64,000 nucleotides of DNA. Origin: Platycnemis pennipes. Taxonomy: Eukaryota; Arthropoda; Insecta; Odonata; Platycnemididae. Under the pieces are notes generated by a model, which was given only the letters and a program-made list of their open reading frames with translations, had not been told where the DNA came from and ran no database searches. The position numbers and the translations under genes were made by a program. Each line of letters opens with the position of its first letter. Position 1 is the stretch's first letter. This document shows positions 52,583-63,204 of this stretch, one piece after another. The stretch covers positions 13,969,131 to 14,033,130 of the forward strand of contig OW121854.1 of assembly GCA_933228895.1 (NCBI GenBank). The letters run 5' to 3'.

Positions 52583-53394
52583 GTTCTCGAGTTATCTAGT
52601 ACAACAGGTGAAATAAGGGACTAAACTTTCTATCTTATAATATAAGACCTTCGAGCCGGATAAGTTATGTTATTACGCTGCATTTTTCGACGAAATCGGG
52701 TGACACGCAATTTAATAATGTTGTAAGGGCGACAGACGATTTTTGTGAGCTGGTGCCACTCTTGCCGGGTCAGCCACACGTGCGCTGATATGACAACCTT
52801 GCGCTCAGTGGGTTAGGAAATCTTCTTCGGTGGAGAAGGACCATACTACCGAAGGAAGGCCCGGGTCCACCCTTATGAGGCAATAGAGGCATTAGGAGGG
52901 GATTCTTCCTCCCCCACACAAGGCATAATCAACGTAGAAGACACACACTAAACAAATACACCCGCTGGAATGGCACTGAATCGAGTAACTCTATCGGTCG
53001 ACAGGTAAACTATCTTCCCCCTCAGAAGTGGAAAAAATCATGTACTGAGTCCTCTTAAATGGCAAAAATTCAAGGCGGTATTAAAAACAGATTACATCCT
53101 TTGACAATTTCGATTTTCATAAGGACACAACAAAAAAGCTAAAATTCACAATAATTATCTTAGTTATTTCCACTATAACTTCGATTTGATCCTTTATTGT
53201 ACCTTATCAATCAAGGGATGCATAATATATTGCAAAGAATGACATATCTCTGTCTTAGATTCAATGTTTCTCATTGTATTTTTATGATTGAAACTGGGAA
53301 TACATTGAGATTTTTAATGAACATATACTTTGTGGGGATACGTCATGTGGTGATGAATTTTTGGAAAAAGGATTGGTCTCCTGCTAGTACGTAC
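52583..53394. other. unassigned stretch
   Basis: 52720-52960 is GC-richer and contains CTTCTTCGGTGGAGAAGGACC and a C-run, with no frame. The + frame at 53197-53460 (87 codons) may include an eroded upstream part of the following LINE, since it ends in TNVESIKYLGI. Confidence 0.4.
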
Positions 53395-54145
53395 AAAAGA
53401 AGTATTTATGAAATAACAAACGTGGAATCCATTAAATATCTTGGAATAAGACACACATAGGTATTCTTTCCTGGGGTGAACACATACGTGAAATAATGGA
53501 GCAATCTAATCGTAAACTGGGATTCATCACAAGAGTATTGGGTAAATGTGACGATCGTGTACGAGAAATCAGCTACTTTTCCCTTGTTGGAACTCGTTTG
53601 GAATATGCTGCCAGTATATGGGATCCCTGCGATATCGGTTTAAATAATGAACTTGAACGTGTGCGACGAAGATCGGCAAGATTTGTTAAGCGACGATACG
53701 ATAACCATACTAGGGTAACCAGTCTATCAAATGAATTAAAATGGGAATCATTGTCAGATCGCAGGTTGAAGTTTAGACTTAATCTCTTAAATAAATTCCA
53801 AGATAATATTTTCAGTGATGATGTTAAAAATATTTTGCGAACGCCAACTTACTATGGTAGACTGCGGAATAGCGGAAAATAGGTCCAATAACAGTGTATC
53901 AATGGGTAGCATAGGTAGTTGCATGTTGGTATAAGGACTTGAAGGTAACCCAACTAACAGCATGTTTTCGCATGTTTGCTTTGATATTTTTAATTTTTTT
54001 AAATGGTGAAGTTTAGAACAGTATATAAATACAATTCCTTTTTTATGCACGATATGTAGTAGGTACATGTTTGGTGAGAATTCACCCCCCGCCATACACC
54101 TTTATGGTGGCTTGCAGGGTATTATGTAGATGCAGATACTTTATT
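53395..54145 (+). mobile_element. LINE-I copy, longest coding extent
   Basis: Begins around IYEITNVESIKYLGI (the segment just after the RT palm). After one stop and a frameshift it is open for 128 codons (53496-53882): NRKLGFITRVLGKCDDRVRE, LVGTRLEYAASIWDPCDI, RRRSARFVKRRYDNHTRV, LKWESLSDRRLKFRLNLL and TPTYYGRLRNSGK. A deletion removes the HNHKIREIDCR codons. The 3' UTR, hairpin (54086-54121) and ATGTAGATGCAGATA tail are present. Confidence 0.93.
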
Positions 54146-56780
54146 TCTTCATCAGTGGTATTCATATTAATTTTCTAAGATATAATTTTTTTGTATTTCA
54201 ACCTACTATTGGGGCAGAGAAATTCCGTGACACCGTTCAAACGTAAGGATGATGCTATAGTTTAAGACAGTGAAAGAACCACTGACGGTTCCGCTGGGCA
54301 GCTGAGGAGCTAACCGGAGACACCAGACACCAGGTATGACAAGGTTACACCCCGAGCGTGAGTGAGTAGGGAGGAGTCACACGCAGAGCGAACGACTGAA
54401 CCAACGATCTCTTGTGCCGCGAACAGTCACGAGGGTGAAGAGCGACTGTAATATCACTTGCGTGCGAGACGTAGTAGTCGTATTGTTACCGGAAGCCTCG
54501 GCTCCTGTCTCTCATTTCCGTTATCTGCAAAACCTTGAGATTCTTTGAGGAATATCCCTCTAGGGCTAAGTACCTTCGATTTATAATGGGGTCATAAAAT
54601 GGGGAAAAATAAAATTCAAATCAAAATATTGTATTACTGACACGCATAAACAGATAATTATGCAGTACATTGGCGTTTTTTAACATTCCATTGCTTTTTC
54701 AGATGATGTGATTCGCATTAAAAAAAGAACACCTATGTTACACGTGGGCCAGGTAATAATTGTGAAAATTTTTTAAGTAATTTCCTTCGAAAAGGTGGCC
54801 GCACCATGGGCGGCGGATAACGTAAGGAGATGGTACAACAGCGACCGAGGAATCCTATTAATTCACACTTAAATAAATGTCTAGTTATAAACTAATATAA
54901 TAATTAAAATAGTTTTGCGAGATTGGGATATGAACGGATAGGCTAATATTTCATTCATAATACGAGGAATGAAACGCAAGTGTCATATGAATATCATCAC
55001 GCAATCCCGGCGGAAGAGGAAGGCCTAAACGTGAGACCGATAAGTTAGTTCTCTGCCATGCTCAGAGATTCCAACAGCCGGAAAAAGTTTCAACTTTTTA
55101 AAATTATAGTCGACAGGCGAGTTTCCTATGAGAAAATTAGACACATTGTCACAAATAAATTGGTTGTATTCTAAACTTTTCATCTCAAAAATGTAATGTC
55201 TATTGTGTTTACTACACAATTGTAATAAGAAGTGTAGAATGCAACCAATTATTTTTATGACAATAGGTTTTTCCTTTTTGGGAAGCGTCGCCCGAAATAA
55301 ATCGTTCAAGGAGTAGAGTTGCTGCACGTAAATGCCACTCTTAAAAGACAATTACTGCCTCAAATTCCTTCTACATATGAATTAGCCAAGTCTGGCAATT
55401 TTTAAAGAAAATACAACATAATGATCTTCAATTATCAACGCCGACACAATGAGGTATGGCAAAAAAAATCAGAATCCCCAGAAGTTTTCATATCAAGGGA
55501 GGGTGCTTTAGACATATTATTACTTAACAGCCTTAGTATTAATTAAAAGTAGATATTAATTAAAAGTAGATAATCCTCTTTGTTGTGTGATGTAATCTGA
55601 AGGTGTTTTTAAAAGACCTGATCTAGAAATGCCTGTACCCATAACAGTTATAAATTTATCTTATTTCAAATGTTAGCTTAACGAGATTGAAATGGAGAGG
55701 ACTATAAAGTGTTTATTAGAAAAAGCTAAGAATTTACTTAAGATATGTCTAAAAACCATGTGCAACTAAATATCTTATAATTATAAAGGCAGTAAAATTT
55801 ATATATGGGGCCGAAGGAGCAAATCCTGAATATATGATAAGGTAATTCTGAATTGATTGATTGTACAAATTTTACTCACAAGTACTCACAAGAAAAAATT
55901 GAACAATCACCTTTATACCATTTCGTGCACTGGAAAAACACAAGGAATAGTATTTGGTTTAAAACTGTAGAGAAGGATGTTCCTGTATGTTAACGGCAGC
56001 AAAATAACAATTAAAACCAAGATTATAAATCAACAAACGTAGATATTACCTGTGACAACGAAGTAATGGAAGAGGACAAAATATATTGTTAATATTTCAA
56101 TATTTTTTCTTAGAATAGTAATCCAATGGGGGAATATGTAGCTCAGAGGTTATAGAATTTTTCTTTCGCCACATCACTTTTTAAGTGCTAATGAACTCTT
56201 TGCAAATGTATTTCCACCACTCAATTGATACAGTGAAAAACAATTTCAATATAGCTAAAATCAAACACTCATCTGGAAATATATATAAGAAGCGAAAACA
56301 CAGTTACTTTTGATAAGAAAAAAACAATTTATTCATGTTGTAAAGATTTTATCCGTGATTCCACAGAAATTCATGCCTTATAATTGATAATATGTGCAAT
56401 TTAAAGCAATATTCCCAAAAATCAAAGTGAGCAACCAAAACGATAAAAGTCATTCTCATATTCATCAATATATCCTTCGAATAACAGTGTTTATCGAGAA
56501 AAACAATAGCCTTTGCACCTTCTGGCACATTTACTGTTCTTATTTGTGAATTCATCTACTCTCTCACTATATTCTAAAAATGATTATGGCCTAAAATTTA
56601 ACGTTTGCCACACACACAGAGTTTGCGTTACGTGATCCAGCGAGAAATAACAGCGGGTATACGTTAGCAATCACCTACATATGAACGTGTAAAATGGCTG
56701 GAATCATATTGGAAAACTTAATTGCGTAAATGGGGCACCAGAGGCCACCATTCATTTATTATTTCATTTATCTTTTGCAG
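54146..56780. other. long unassigned stretch
   Basis: About 2.6 kb. 54270-54540 is CpG-richer (AGGAGCTAACCGGAGACACC, GGAAGCCTCGGCTCC) but has no frame. Reverse frames at 55025-55351 (108 codons) and 56349-56555 have no recognised family. TATTAATTAAAAGTAGA is tandemly doubled at 55537-55570. Most of the rest is AT-rich. Confidence 0.45.
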
Positions 56781-56784
56781 AACA

Positions 56785-56965
56785 AGTCGGCCTTGCCAGA
56801 GGGGCTGGGAGAGTATCCGTTTCCCAATCTCAAGGTCGAGTGTTCGAATCCCACACAGGAGAGAGACGGTTGCCTCCGAGTGCCTCGTCTTTTGTCGGCC
56901 GTATGAGAACTTCAAAATCTCTCTTAAGAAATGGGCTCACGCCTATTGGTATACTGAAGTAATTT
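56785..56965 (+). mobile_element. SINE-like tRNA head
   Basis: GAGGGGCTGGGAGAGTATCC (A-box-like) and GAGTGTTCGAATCCC (B box at 56837-56847), then GAGAGACGGTTGCCTCCGAG and a TATTGGTATACTG further on. The head resembles other SINE heads here but the body lacks the GGGACGTTAAA core. Confidence 0.55.
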
Positions 56966-57036
56966 TAGCTGCAAAACTGGTAGCATGATGATATGAAAGC
57001 ATAAATAGTCGCTGAAAGATACAGAGTAAATCTGGA

Positions 57037-57109
57037 GAGTAAAATACGGAATTTTAAATAAAAGTTTTGTAAAATACAAAACTTTTATTTAAAATTCCGT
57101 ATTTTACTC
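57037..57109. repeat. perfect 35-bp-arm palindrome
   Basis: GAGTAAAATACGGAATTTTA... (57037-57071) and its exact complement (57075-57109) are separated by only AAA. The unit is 73 bp. There is no mismatch in 35 pairs. Confidence 0.95.
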
Positions 57110-57130
57110 CCGTAAATTTTTTTAAAGGCA

Positions 57131-57390
57131 GTTCTGAACGTGTCTAGCCATTTCGCAGTTTGACGAATGGATAAATGCGTAGTGACAATTGCAATGCGCA
57201 AAATAACCAATTGTGTGGAAAACTCCAAAAATTCACTGACATACTAAGGTGAATTCCAGGAAAACTCAAAAAATTCACTGATTTTCTGAGGTGAATTCAG
57301 CCCTCACTGTTTTATTTCCTTGCATTCACCTATTCCGCTTCCCCAAAATGGCATCGCTTCCAACAATGCAATATGTTTAAAACTGCCCTA
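57131..57390. mobile_element. possible TTAA-type MITE
   Basis: AGGCAGTTCTGAAC on the left and GTTTAAAACTGCCCT on the right are imperfect inverted repeats. The outside bases are TTAA (left) and CTAA (right). The interior holds two 42-base direct repeats (57218-57259, 57260-57301; AAAATTCACTGA...TGAGGTGAATTC). The ends are short and imperfect, so this is tentative. Confidence 0.4.
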
Positions 57391-57829
57391 AGTGGCAAAG
57401 AATATCTAAGAAAACATGCAAAACCAAAATTGCACGGGAATACGGAATTTTAGCAATACGTTTATTATAAAGCTACGATAGTTCAATAGATTAGGGCTTG
57501 AAACAGTGGAAAGAACAAACGGTCATTTAAACAACACTCGTACTTATCCAGTTAATTTTTAATGCACTACCTGCTCCAACTCATAGAATAGTCTTCTGGT
57601 ACAAAGGAACTCTGTGAATTGAAACTCACTGTGCACTGAAAACACTCTGGAAAAGTAAGTGCTGCTTGATTATGAGTTAGTCATGAAAATACCTGAATAC
57701 AAGGCACCAAACACGTTTATTCTTCCGATTGTCTGAAGTAGAAAAGAATCCGAGGATCTGACATTCAGATTCTCAGAATATGGAGTTCAGTATCTTATAA
57801 GCACTTACCGAAAAAGCGGAAGGTCCGAA
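57391..57829. other. no recognisable feature
   Basis: AT-rich spacer before the CpG-rich block. Confidence 0.4.
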
Positions 57830-59240
57830 CTACCTTCAGCAGCACCGACGCCTCCCGTGGAGAAGAGGAGATTTGAACGAACGCACCTAAAAAAAGTCAC
57901 CTTTCCGTGGCAATCGCGAGGACGTCGTACACACTTTCACTGGGGCACATCCAAAACAAAAAGAGGCATGCACACGGAATTCCGGGCGTTTTCCTAGCAC
58001 TGACAGGAAACGAATCCGGTGTGATGGTCAAAGGAGGGAAGGGCAGGATCCCCCTGGCGTATTTTCGGAGGTATGCCCAGAGGGCTTATGGCGGGGGGGG
58101 GGGAAGTTTCGGGGGGGACACGAAGCGGCTGGCTGGCTGGCCTCGGCCACGAGAGGGCGATTCTGGTCGAGGGGAAGGAGAGGGGGCAAACCACACCGAC
58201 GAGCCTCTCTCTCCTAACGGCGTGGACGATGAATGGAAGACGGACCTGCGAGTCGGCCACAGGTGCTTTCAAACGCCTCACCTGCTGAGGATCAAGCTTA
58301 TCCTTTTCGACTCCTCCGTAAGGTTCGAAAAAAAAAGCCCACCGTTTTATCCGCACAGAAACTTTCAAATTTCGGAACCGTCACCACCGAACACTGTACA
58401 CCACCACCACAATTTGGTCACCATACGTGCACCATTCGCTGGTTTGTAAATATATAACAACACTGAACTATCGTCACACACGCAATTCTCGAGGTCTTCC
58501 CTCCGGCACTGATAAAAGTTATAACAACGGTAATAGGGAAATAACGCGAGCAACACACACACAGGAAACCCACAAGCACGAAGCCGGGCGAGCAACACAA
58601 TACCGACACTCCCTCTGGGACGACTTCCCGCCCGGTACACCGCTATGTGACTAACAGGCATGAGCCAAGGTGGGCCTCGCTGGCTGTTAGGTAAGAAAAC
58701 CCCATGGGAAACGACTTTGCAAACATGAAGCTAATTGGTGAAAAGAAAGTGTTACGAGCTCTCCCATTGGTCGGTGGGTTTTCACCCCCTTCGCCCTCCC
58801 TCCTCCAAGTCACGGGCGCCATCTTGGCCTTATCCTTGTGATTCCAAGCACACCGCGAGCAGGTGAAGGAGGAGGAGACGGAGGGAGAGAGGCCTGCGGG
58901 TGGAAGAGAAAGCATCACGCAGGAGGCCGCTGCGGACGAGAAGTCGATGAAGGGAGGGAGAGGAGTCTCTGGAGCGTAAGACGGAGACGACAAAAAAATA
59001 AGTGTTTCCAGGAGGCTGGGTTGGGCGATGGGCTGTAGTAAAATATAGGGGTCCCGCCAAGTCAGCTGAAGCGGTCCGAAGGGACCAAAATTTCAGAGAT
59101 GCCGACGGTGGATACGGCTTTCAAGGTGAGCATCGGAGAGTAGGGGATAATGCGGCGTTTATACGATCGAAGATCCAAAGCTACAACGGTTGTCGAAGGA
59201 GTTTAGGGAACCACTTACGCCCGTGAAGTCCTCTTAGAGT
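57830..59240. promoter_or_regulatory. CpG-rich block, candidate host promoter
   Basis: The largest CpG-rich block in the window. It contains G-runs near 58090 and 58110, and GGCGCCATCTTGGCC at about 58815-58829 (reverse: CCAAGATGGCGCC, close to the YY1 site found at many transcription starts). A purine-rich stretch follows (58856-58990). Frames on both strands (57907-58449 + with 180 codons, 57994-58368 -, 58643-58993 -) are low-complexity, with no recognised domain. It is the most gene-like environment here. Confidence 0.4.
59099..59125 (+). CDS. candidate short coding exon with donor site
   Basis: ATG at 59099 opens MPTVDTAFK. After the AAG at 59123-59125 comes GTGAGC, a strong consensus 5' splice donor (AAG|GTGAGC). 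The ATG has a G at -3. TTTCAG just before it could also act as an acceptor, so it may be either a first coding exon with 5' UTR upstream or an internal exon. Nine codons are too few to identify a product, and no following exon is recognised. Confidence 0.25.
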
Positions 59241-59499
59241 TTTCCACCAGGTCAGGTAAACGACTCGTTCGTTATTTTATGTACCTTGTGATCTTCGTCT
59301 CCACTTCCTTCATCCAACAATTTTTATCAGGAGAAACTTTTTCATGTACTCGGTCCCAATCAGCATTGGGACCTTTTCGTCATCTTAATCTGACGCTGTA
59401 CTAGAAAATAATACTTGTCTATAAAATTGATGTACTATAAAAAAAGAAAACGAAAGTTATGCGGTTTTCAAGAAAAAAAAGGCTCAGTATAACGATAAC
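59241..59499. other. spacer
   Basis: Mixed sequence. GGTCCCAATCAGCATTGGGACC near 59361 is a short inverted repeat (GGTCCCAAT/ATTGGGACC). Confidence 0.5.
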
Positions 59500-60062
59500 T
59501 GTAGGAGGTCAGAAGCTAGAGTAGGTAGAGCAATTTAGCATCTAGGTAGTGTGTTGGAAGAAAAAGGGTATAGCAGCATTGAAGTGAGAAGGAGAATTGC
59601 ATTGGCAAAAGAAGCTTTTACTCGTAGGCGTGAGCTAATGACAGGGGCGTTGAGAGGGGAAGGGAAGAAAAAACTAGTGAAAAGTTTAATATGGAGCGTT
59701 GCACTATATGGGGCGGAAACGTGGGCTTTGTGAAAAGAAGATGAAAATAGACATGGGGCTTTCAAAATGTGGGTGTGGAGAAGGATGGAGAAAATAAAGT
59801 GGGTCGAAAGGAAGACGAATGATGAAGTGCTAGAATTGGTAGGAGAGGAAAGAAATTTGATAGATGAAATTAGGAGAAGGCAGAAGGTGTGGATGGAAAA
59901 GGTAATAAAAGGGGATGGTGTTTTGAAGGAGGTGATTGAGGGAAGAGCGTTGGGTAAGCGGGGAAGAGGAAGGAGAAGAACGGGTAGCTTGGATGGAATG
60001 GTGGGTGGCAGGAGGTATGAGGGGCTGAAGAGGGACATCGTGTGAAATTTAGGGGGTGGGAA
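59500..60062 (+). pseudogene. LINE RT C-terminus, family B
   Basis: One frame from about 59551 to 60045 with a single internal stop (TGA at 59731-59733, after GAETWAL, where Arg is usual). Blocks: EVRRRIALAKEAFTRRRELM, KSLIWSVALYGAETWAL, FKMWVWRRMEKIKWVERKTN, EERNLIDEIRRRQKVWMEKV and GDGVLKEVIEGRALGKRGRG. This is the post-RT segment of an RTE-like or related non-LTR element. RT motifs proper are missing. The antisense 179-codon frame (59535-60074) is a shadow. Confidence 0.9.
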
Positions 60063-60645
60063 GAATTTGTCCATTTAAACCTACCTTCACCGGTAGAATA
60101 CTTATAATCAACTATGAAATAATATGTCTCTCTCGACGGCTATATTTTCCATCTTTCCCACAATCCTACCCATATTGGAAGCGGACAGTTTCAGGCGTCT
60201 TGATTTTCTAGTCATTACGCTGAAATGTGTGATGCTAGCATATACCTATTTCAGCGCCTATGAAGTTAAACATTTAACCGGAAAGCATAGTGTATGCGCA
60301 TGGAAAATATGGTTGAAAAGTCTCTGATGTCTATGCCCACATGATAGACTGAAAAGGCAAAACTCTAATAGTCGAGGAATCTTTGTAGTTTTCACCAGTT
60401 GGCTAAGACGGTAACAGGAAACCGGATTTTCATTGTAATTTCGCAATGAGAACAATTAAATAAGCAATGTGAGTGAGTGAATACCACAATGTTAAATGTG
60501 CGTTCACAGATTATCGACGAAAATCTTCAGATACTGTGGCTAGCGTCACTCTAAGCTGTAACAAACCAGAGTAATGATGATGCCAATGACGCAGAAAGAA
60601 ATGATGGGTGGTTCAAATTAACGCATATCCCGCACCGATATATCT
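60063..60645. other. no recognisable feature
   Basis: Short frames (60124-60327 +, 60258-60455 -) without recognised content. Confidence 0.4.
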
Positions 60646-61305
60646 TATACATCTACATCTACAAAATACCCTGCAAACCACCATAAAGGTGTGTGGCAGG
60701 GGTGAATTCTCACCAAACATGCACTACATATCATGTATTTAAAAGGATTAATATTTATATACCTTCTGTTATAACTACACCATTTAAAAAAATATAAGAA
60801 TAGCAAAGCAAAAATGCAAAAACATGCTGTTAGTTGGGTTAGCTTCAAGTCCTTATACCAACATGCAGCTACCAATGTTATCCATTGTTACACTCGTACT
60901 GGATACATTTACCGTTATTCATATCCCTAATAGTACGAGGAAAAAAGGACATTTTGAATCTGTCAGTTCGGCAATCAATTTCTCTAATTTTGTGATTATG
61001 GTCCAGTCTACCATAATAAGTTAGGGTTCGCAAAAAATTTTTTAACATCATCACTGAAAATATGGTCTTGGCATTTGTTTAATAGATAAAGTCTAAATTT
61101 CAACCTGCGATCTGACAATGATTCCCAATTTAATTCATTTAATAGACTGGTTACGCTAATAAGGTTATCGTACCGTCCCTTTACAAATCTTGCCGATCTT
61201 CGCTGCACACGTGCAAGTTCATTATTTAGGCTGATTTCGTAGGGATCCCATACACTGGCAGCGTATTCCAAATGAGGTCTTTCAAGGGAAAAGTATTGAC
61301 ACAAA
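60646..61305 (-). mobile_element. LINE-I copy, long 3' portion
   Basis: ATACATCTACATCTACAAAA tail, hairpin (60668-60702, CATAAAGG loop), UTR, then coding. Reverse frame 61008-61304 gives RPHLEYAASVWDPYEISLN, RVQRRSARFVKGRYDNLI, LNWESLSDRRLKFRLYLL and DHIFSDDVKKF, with a frameshift at the A/T-run near 61036. Truncated at about 61305. Confidence 0.93.
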
Positions 61306-61980
61306 TAGTTCCAACCATTTTACTCTCTCTGCTGTAATGCTGCATAACGGAAAGTCGACAAAATTACCATAAAACTGCGTAATATCTTACTCATAAGCCC
61401 GTATAAACGGGTTTTTAATCAATGAAAACAGAATTTTAAGATGAAATATTTTGCGCTTCTGAACGTGGAGCAAAGTTAAGACTGTGGAACTATGAGACAG
61501 GTTCAGGTGAAAATATGTAGACAGGTAACTTGAGAAAGTGGAGCGGAAGTGCCTGAGGAAAGGACAAAAAAACTTGCCCGCTACAGCAATCAAAAATACT
61601 GAAATTTCTCTTTCAAAATGCCAAAAACCAAGATTTCCTGTTTCTTAAAGAAATTAATTGGAAACCCTTACTAACGGCGAAATCCTCACAAACTTTTGTA
61701 ACACCAGATATTAGCCGTGCCTTTCCGCACCGATAACTATAGGTGAGGTCGCAGTTTTATCGAGAGATGACTTGTGAAAAAAAGGCTCTTCATGATAATT
61801 ATTTCAGGTTGGCAAAGTTTACAGATGTGTATTTTTTCTCTTTGTCCCATAACTATCCACTACGTTTTCCGTTTACCACCAATCCGAGAGTATCAGGTAA
61901 AATTTTCAGGTTAGGACTTTAACGCCAGAACATTATATTTTGTGAACTAAATACTCAAACAGGTGAAAGCTGGGTAACTT
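61306..61980. other. no recognisable feature
   Basis: A short reverse frame (61387-61593) of unknown nature. Otherwise nothing. Confidence 0.4.
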
Positions 61981-62228
61981 AACAAATGAAGAAAAATATC
62001 CCCAAAGCCGTAATCTAAGCCGGAAGGAAGGAGTACATAATAAAGCACCAAGATATTGCATCATTACATTACAAATTGCAAAGAAATAATTTTCTTTGCA
62101 TGCTTGATTTTGTACGAGTGATTCAGAGCTCCCTTACTTTGTATATACTCCTTCCTTCCCCCTCTCCCACTTTGTATTCCTCTGCCCCCTTAAGATTACG
62201 GCTTTGGGGATATTTTTCTTCATTTGTT
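61981..62228. repeat. foldback with perfect 36-bp arms
   Basis: 61981-62016 (AACAAATGAAGAAAAATATC...CCGTAATCT) is the exact complement of 62193-62228. Inside, GGAAGGAAGGAGTA (62022-62035) mirrors TACTCCTTCCTTCC (62147-62160). The 248-bp unit looks like a foldback or MITE. No target duplication is clear. Confidence 0.88.
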
Positions 62229-63204
62229 GTTGCATACAGCCGTAGAGATGTTCTTTTCATTGTTCTGGTATCTTTTTTCAAATGGAGACACGTAAAGACG
62301 CATAGGCAATGAATCCTTTCGATAGAAGTGGAATAATACCTACGAGTACAAAAAAGGTACCTTAGCTACCCTATCCTCCGCGTTGCATGCCCACGCTATA
62401 GAAGCGTAGGCTTTAAAAAGGGATGCCAGATTACGGATTAAGGACCGTTCAGGATTCCATAAAGGGCGCTGAACGGTTTTAAAAGCTCCCAAGTTTCGCA
62501 AAAAATTCCAAGGACACCATGAGATGGGAACCAAAATTCCCGAGCCAGCTTGAAAAACTCAAAAATTCCAGTTCAATCTGTTGAGTACTTCCATTGCCCT
62601 TGGAATACCGTTATGCTTGGGTGCTACCTGTGCTGTCACATAGTCATTCACATATACCTCGTAATACATAATACATTATTGTTGGGGAAAGAATAGATAG
62701 GGGAAGCAATTTCATTTGAGTAATGCACACATAAAAAGAGAGTGAATACTATGCAGATTTCGGGATGAGAAATCGTATATTCTAAACATTGGTTCATTAT
62801 TTATGAACCTTCTGCATAAATATTTCGGCATTAGCAGTAAAAGTGGTTAGTACTGGATTTCTGGTCAACCTTGCGAGTCGTCTGACCCAATTTAAAAAGG
62901 AGGCACAGGCTAAATAAGATACTTTCAGCTTCAAGAGCTTCTCATACGCTTTTGGTGAAAGAATGCTGCGGAAATATCTGTCCTGATCATGATCTTATCT
63001 TCGTAGCTCAGACTAACTCGATGTTGCTCCCCACCAAATTTTACGACGTTGTCAGTGACACTTTTGGATCGAAAATAATTATCTATTTCTCAACTTCTCT
63101 ATTCACCGAGGAAGAGGAACAAAAATTATTTCAGGTGTTCCACCAATAGAATAGCTTGGAGAAAGAATAGCTTTTCCTTGGAGAAAGAATAATTATTGCA
63201 TCAA
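62229..63204. other. unassigned stretch
   Basis: Frames at 62340-62534 (-) and 62952-63149 (+) have no recognised family. TTGGAGAAAGAATA is tandemly repeated near 63156-63190. Confidence 0.4.

Noticed and set aside
1706..56965. tRNA genes at the B-box sites (1.76, 4.38, 46.11, 48.66-48.76, 56.84 kb)
   Set aside because: The heads do not fold into complete cloverleafs by inspection and are followed by conserved SINE bodies or inverted copies. Called SINE/foldback instead. A tRNAscan run would settle it.
57907..58449. 180-codon + strand frame
   Set aside because: Gly-run and low-complexity translation in a CpG-rich block, with similar open frames in other phases. No recognised domain. Kept only as part of the candidate promoter block.
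59535..60074. 179-codon reverse frame
   Set aside because: Antisense shadow of the family-B LINE pseudogene.
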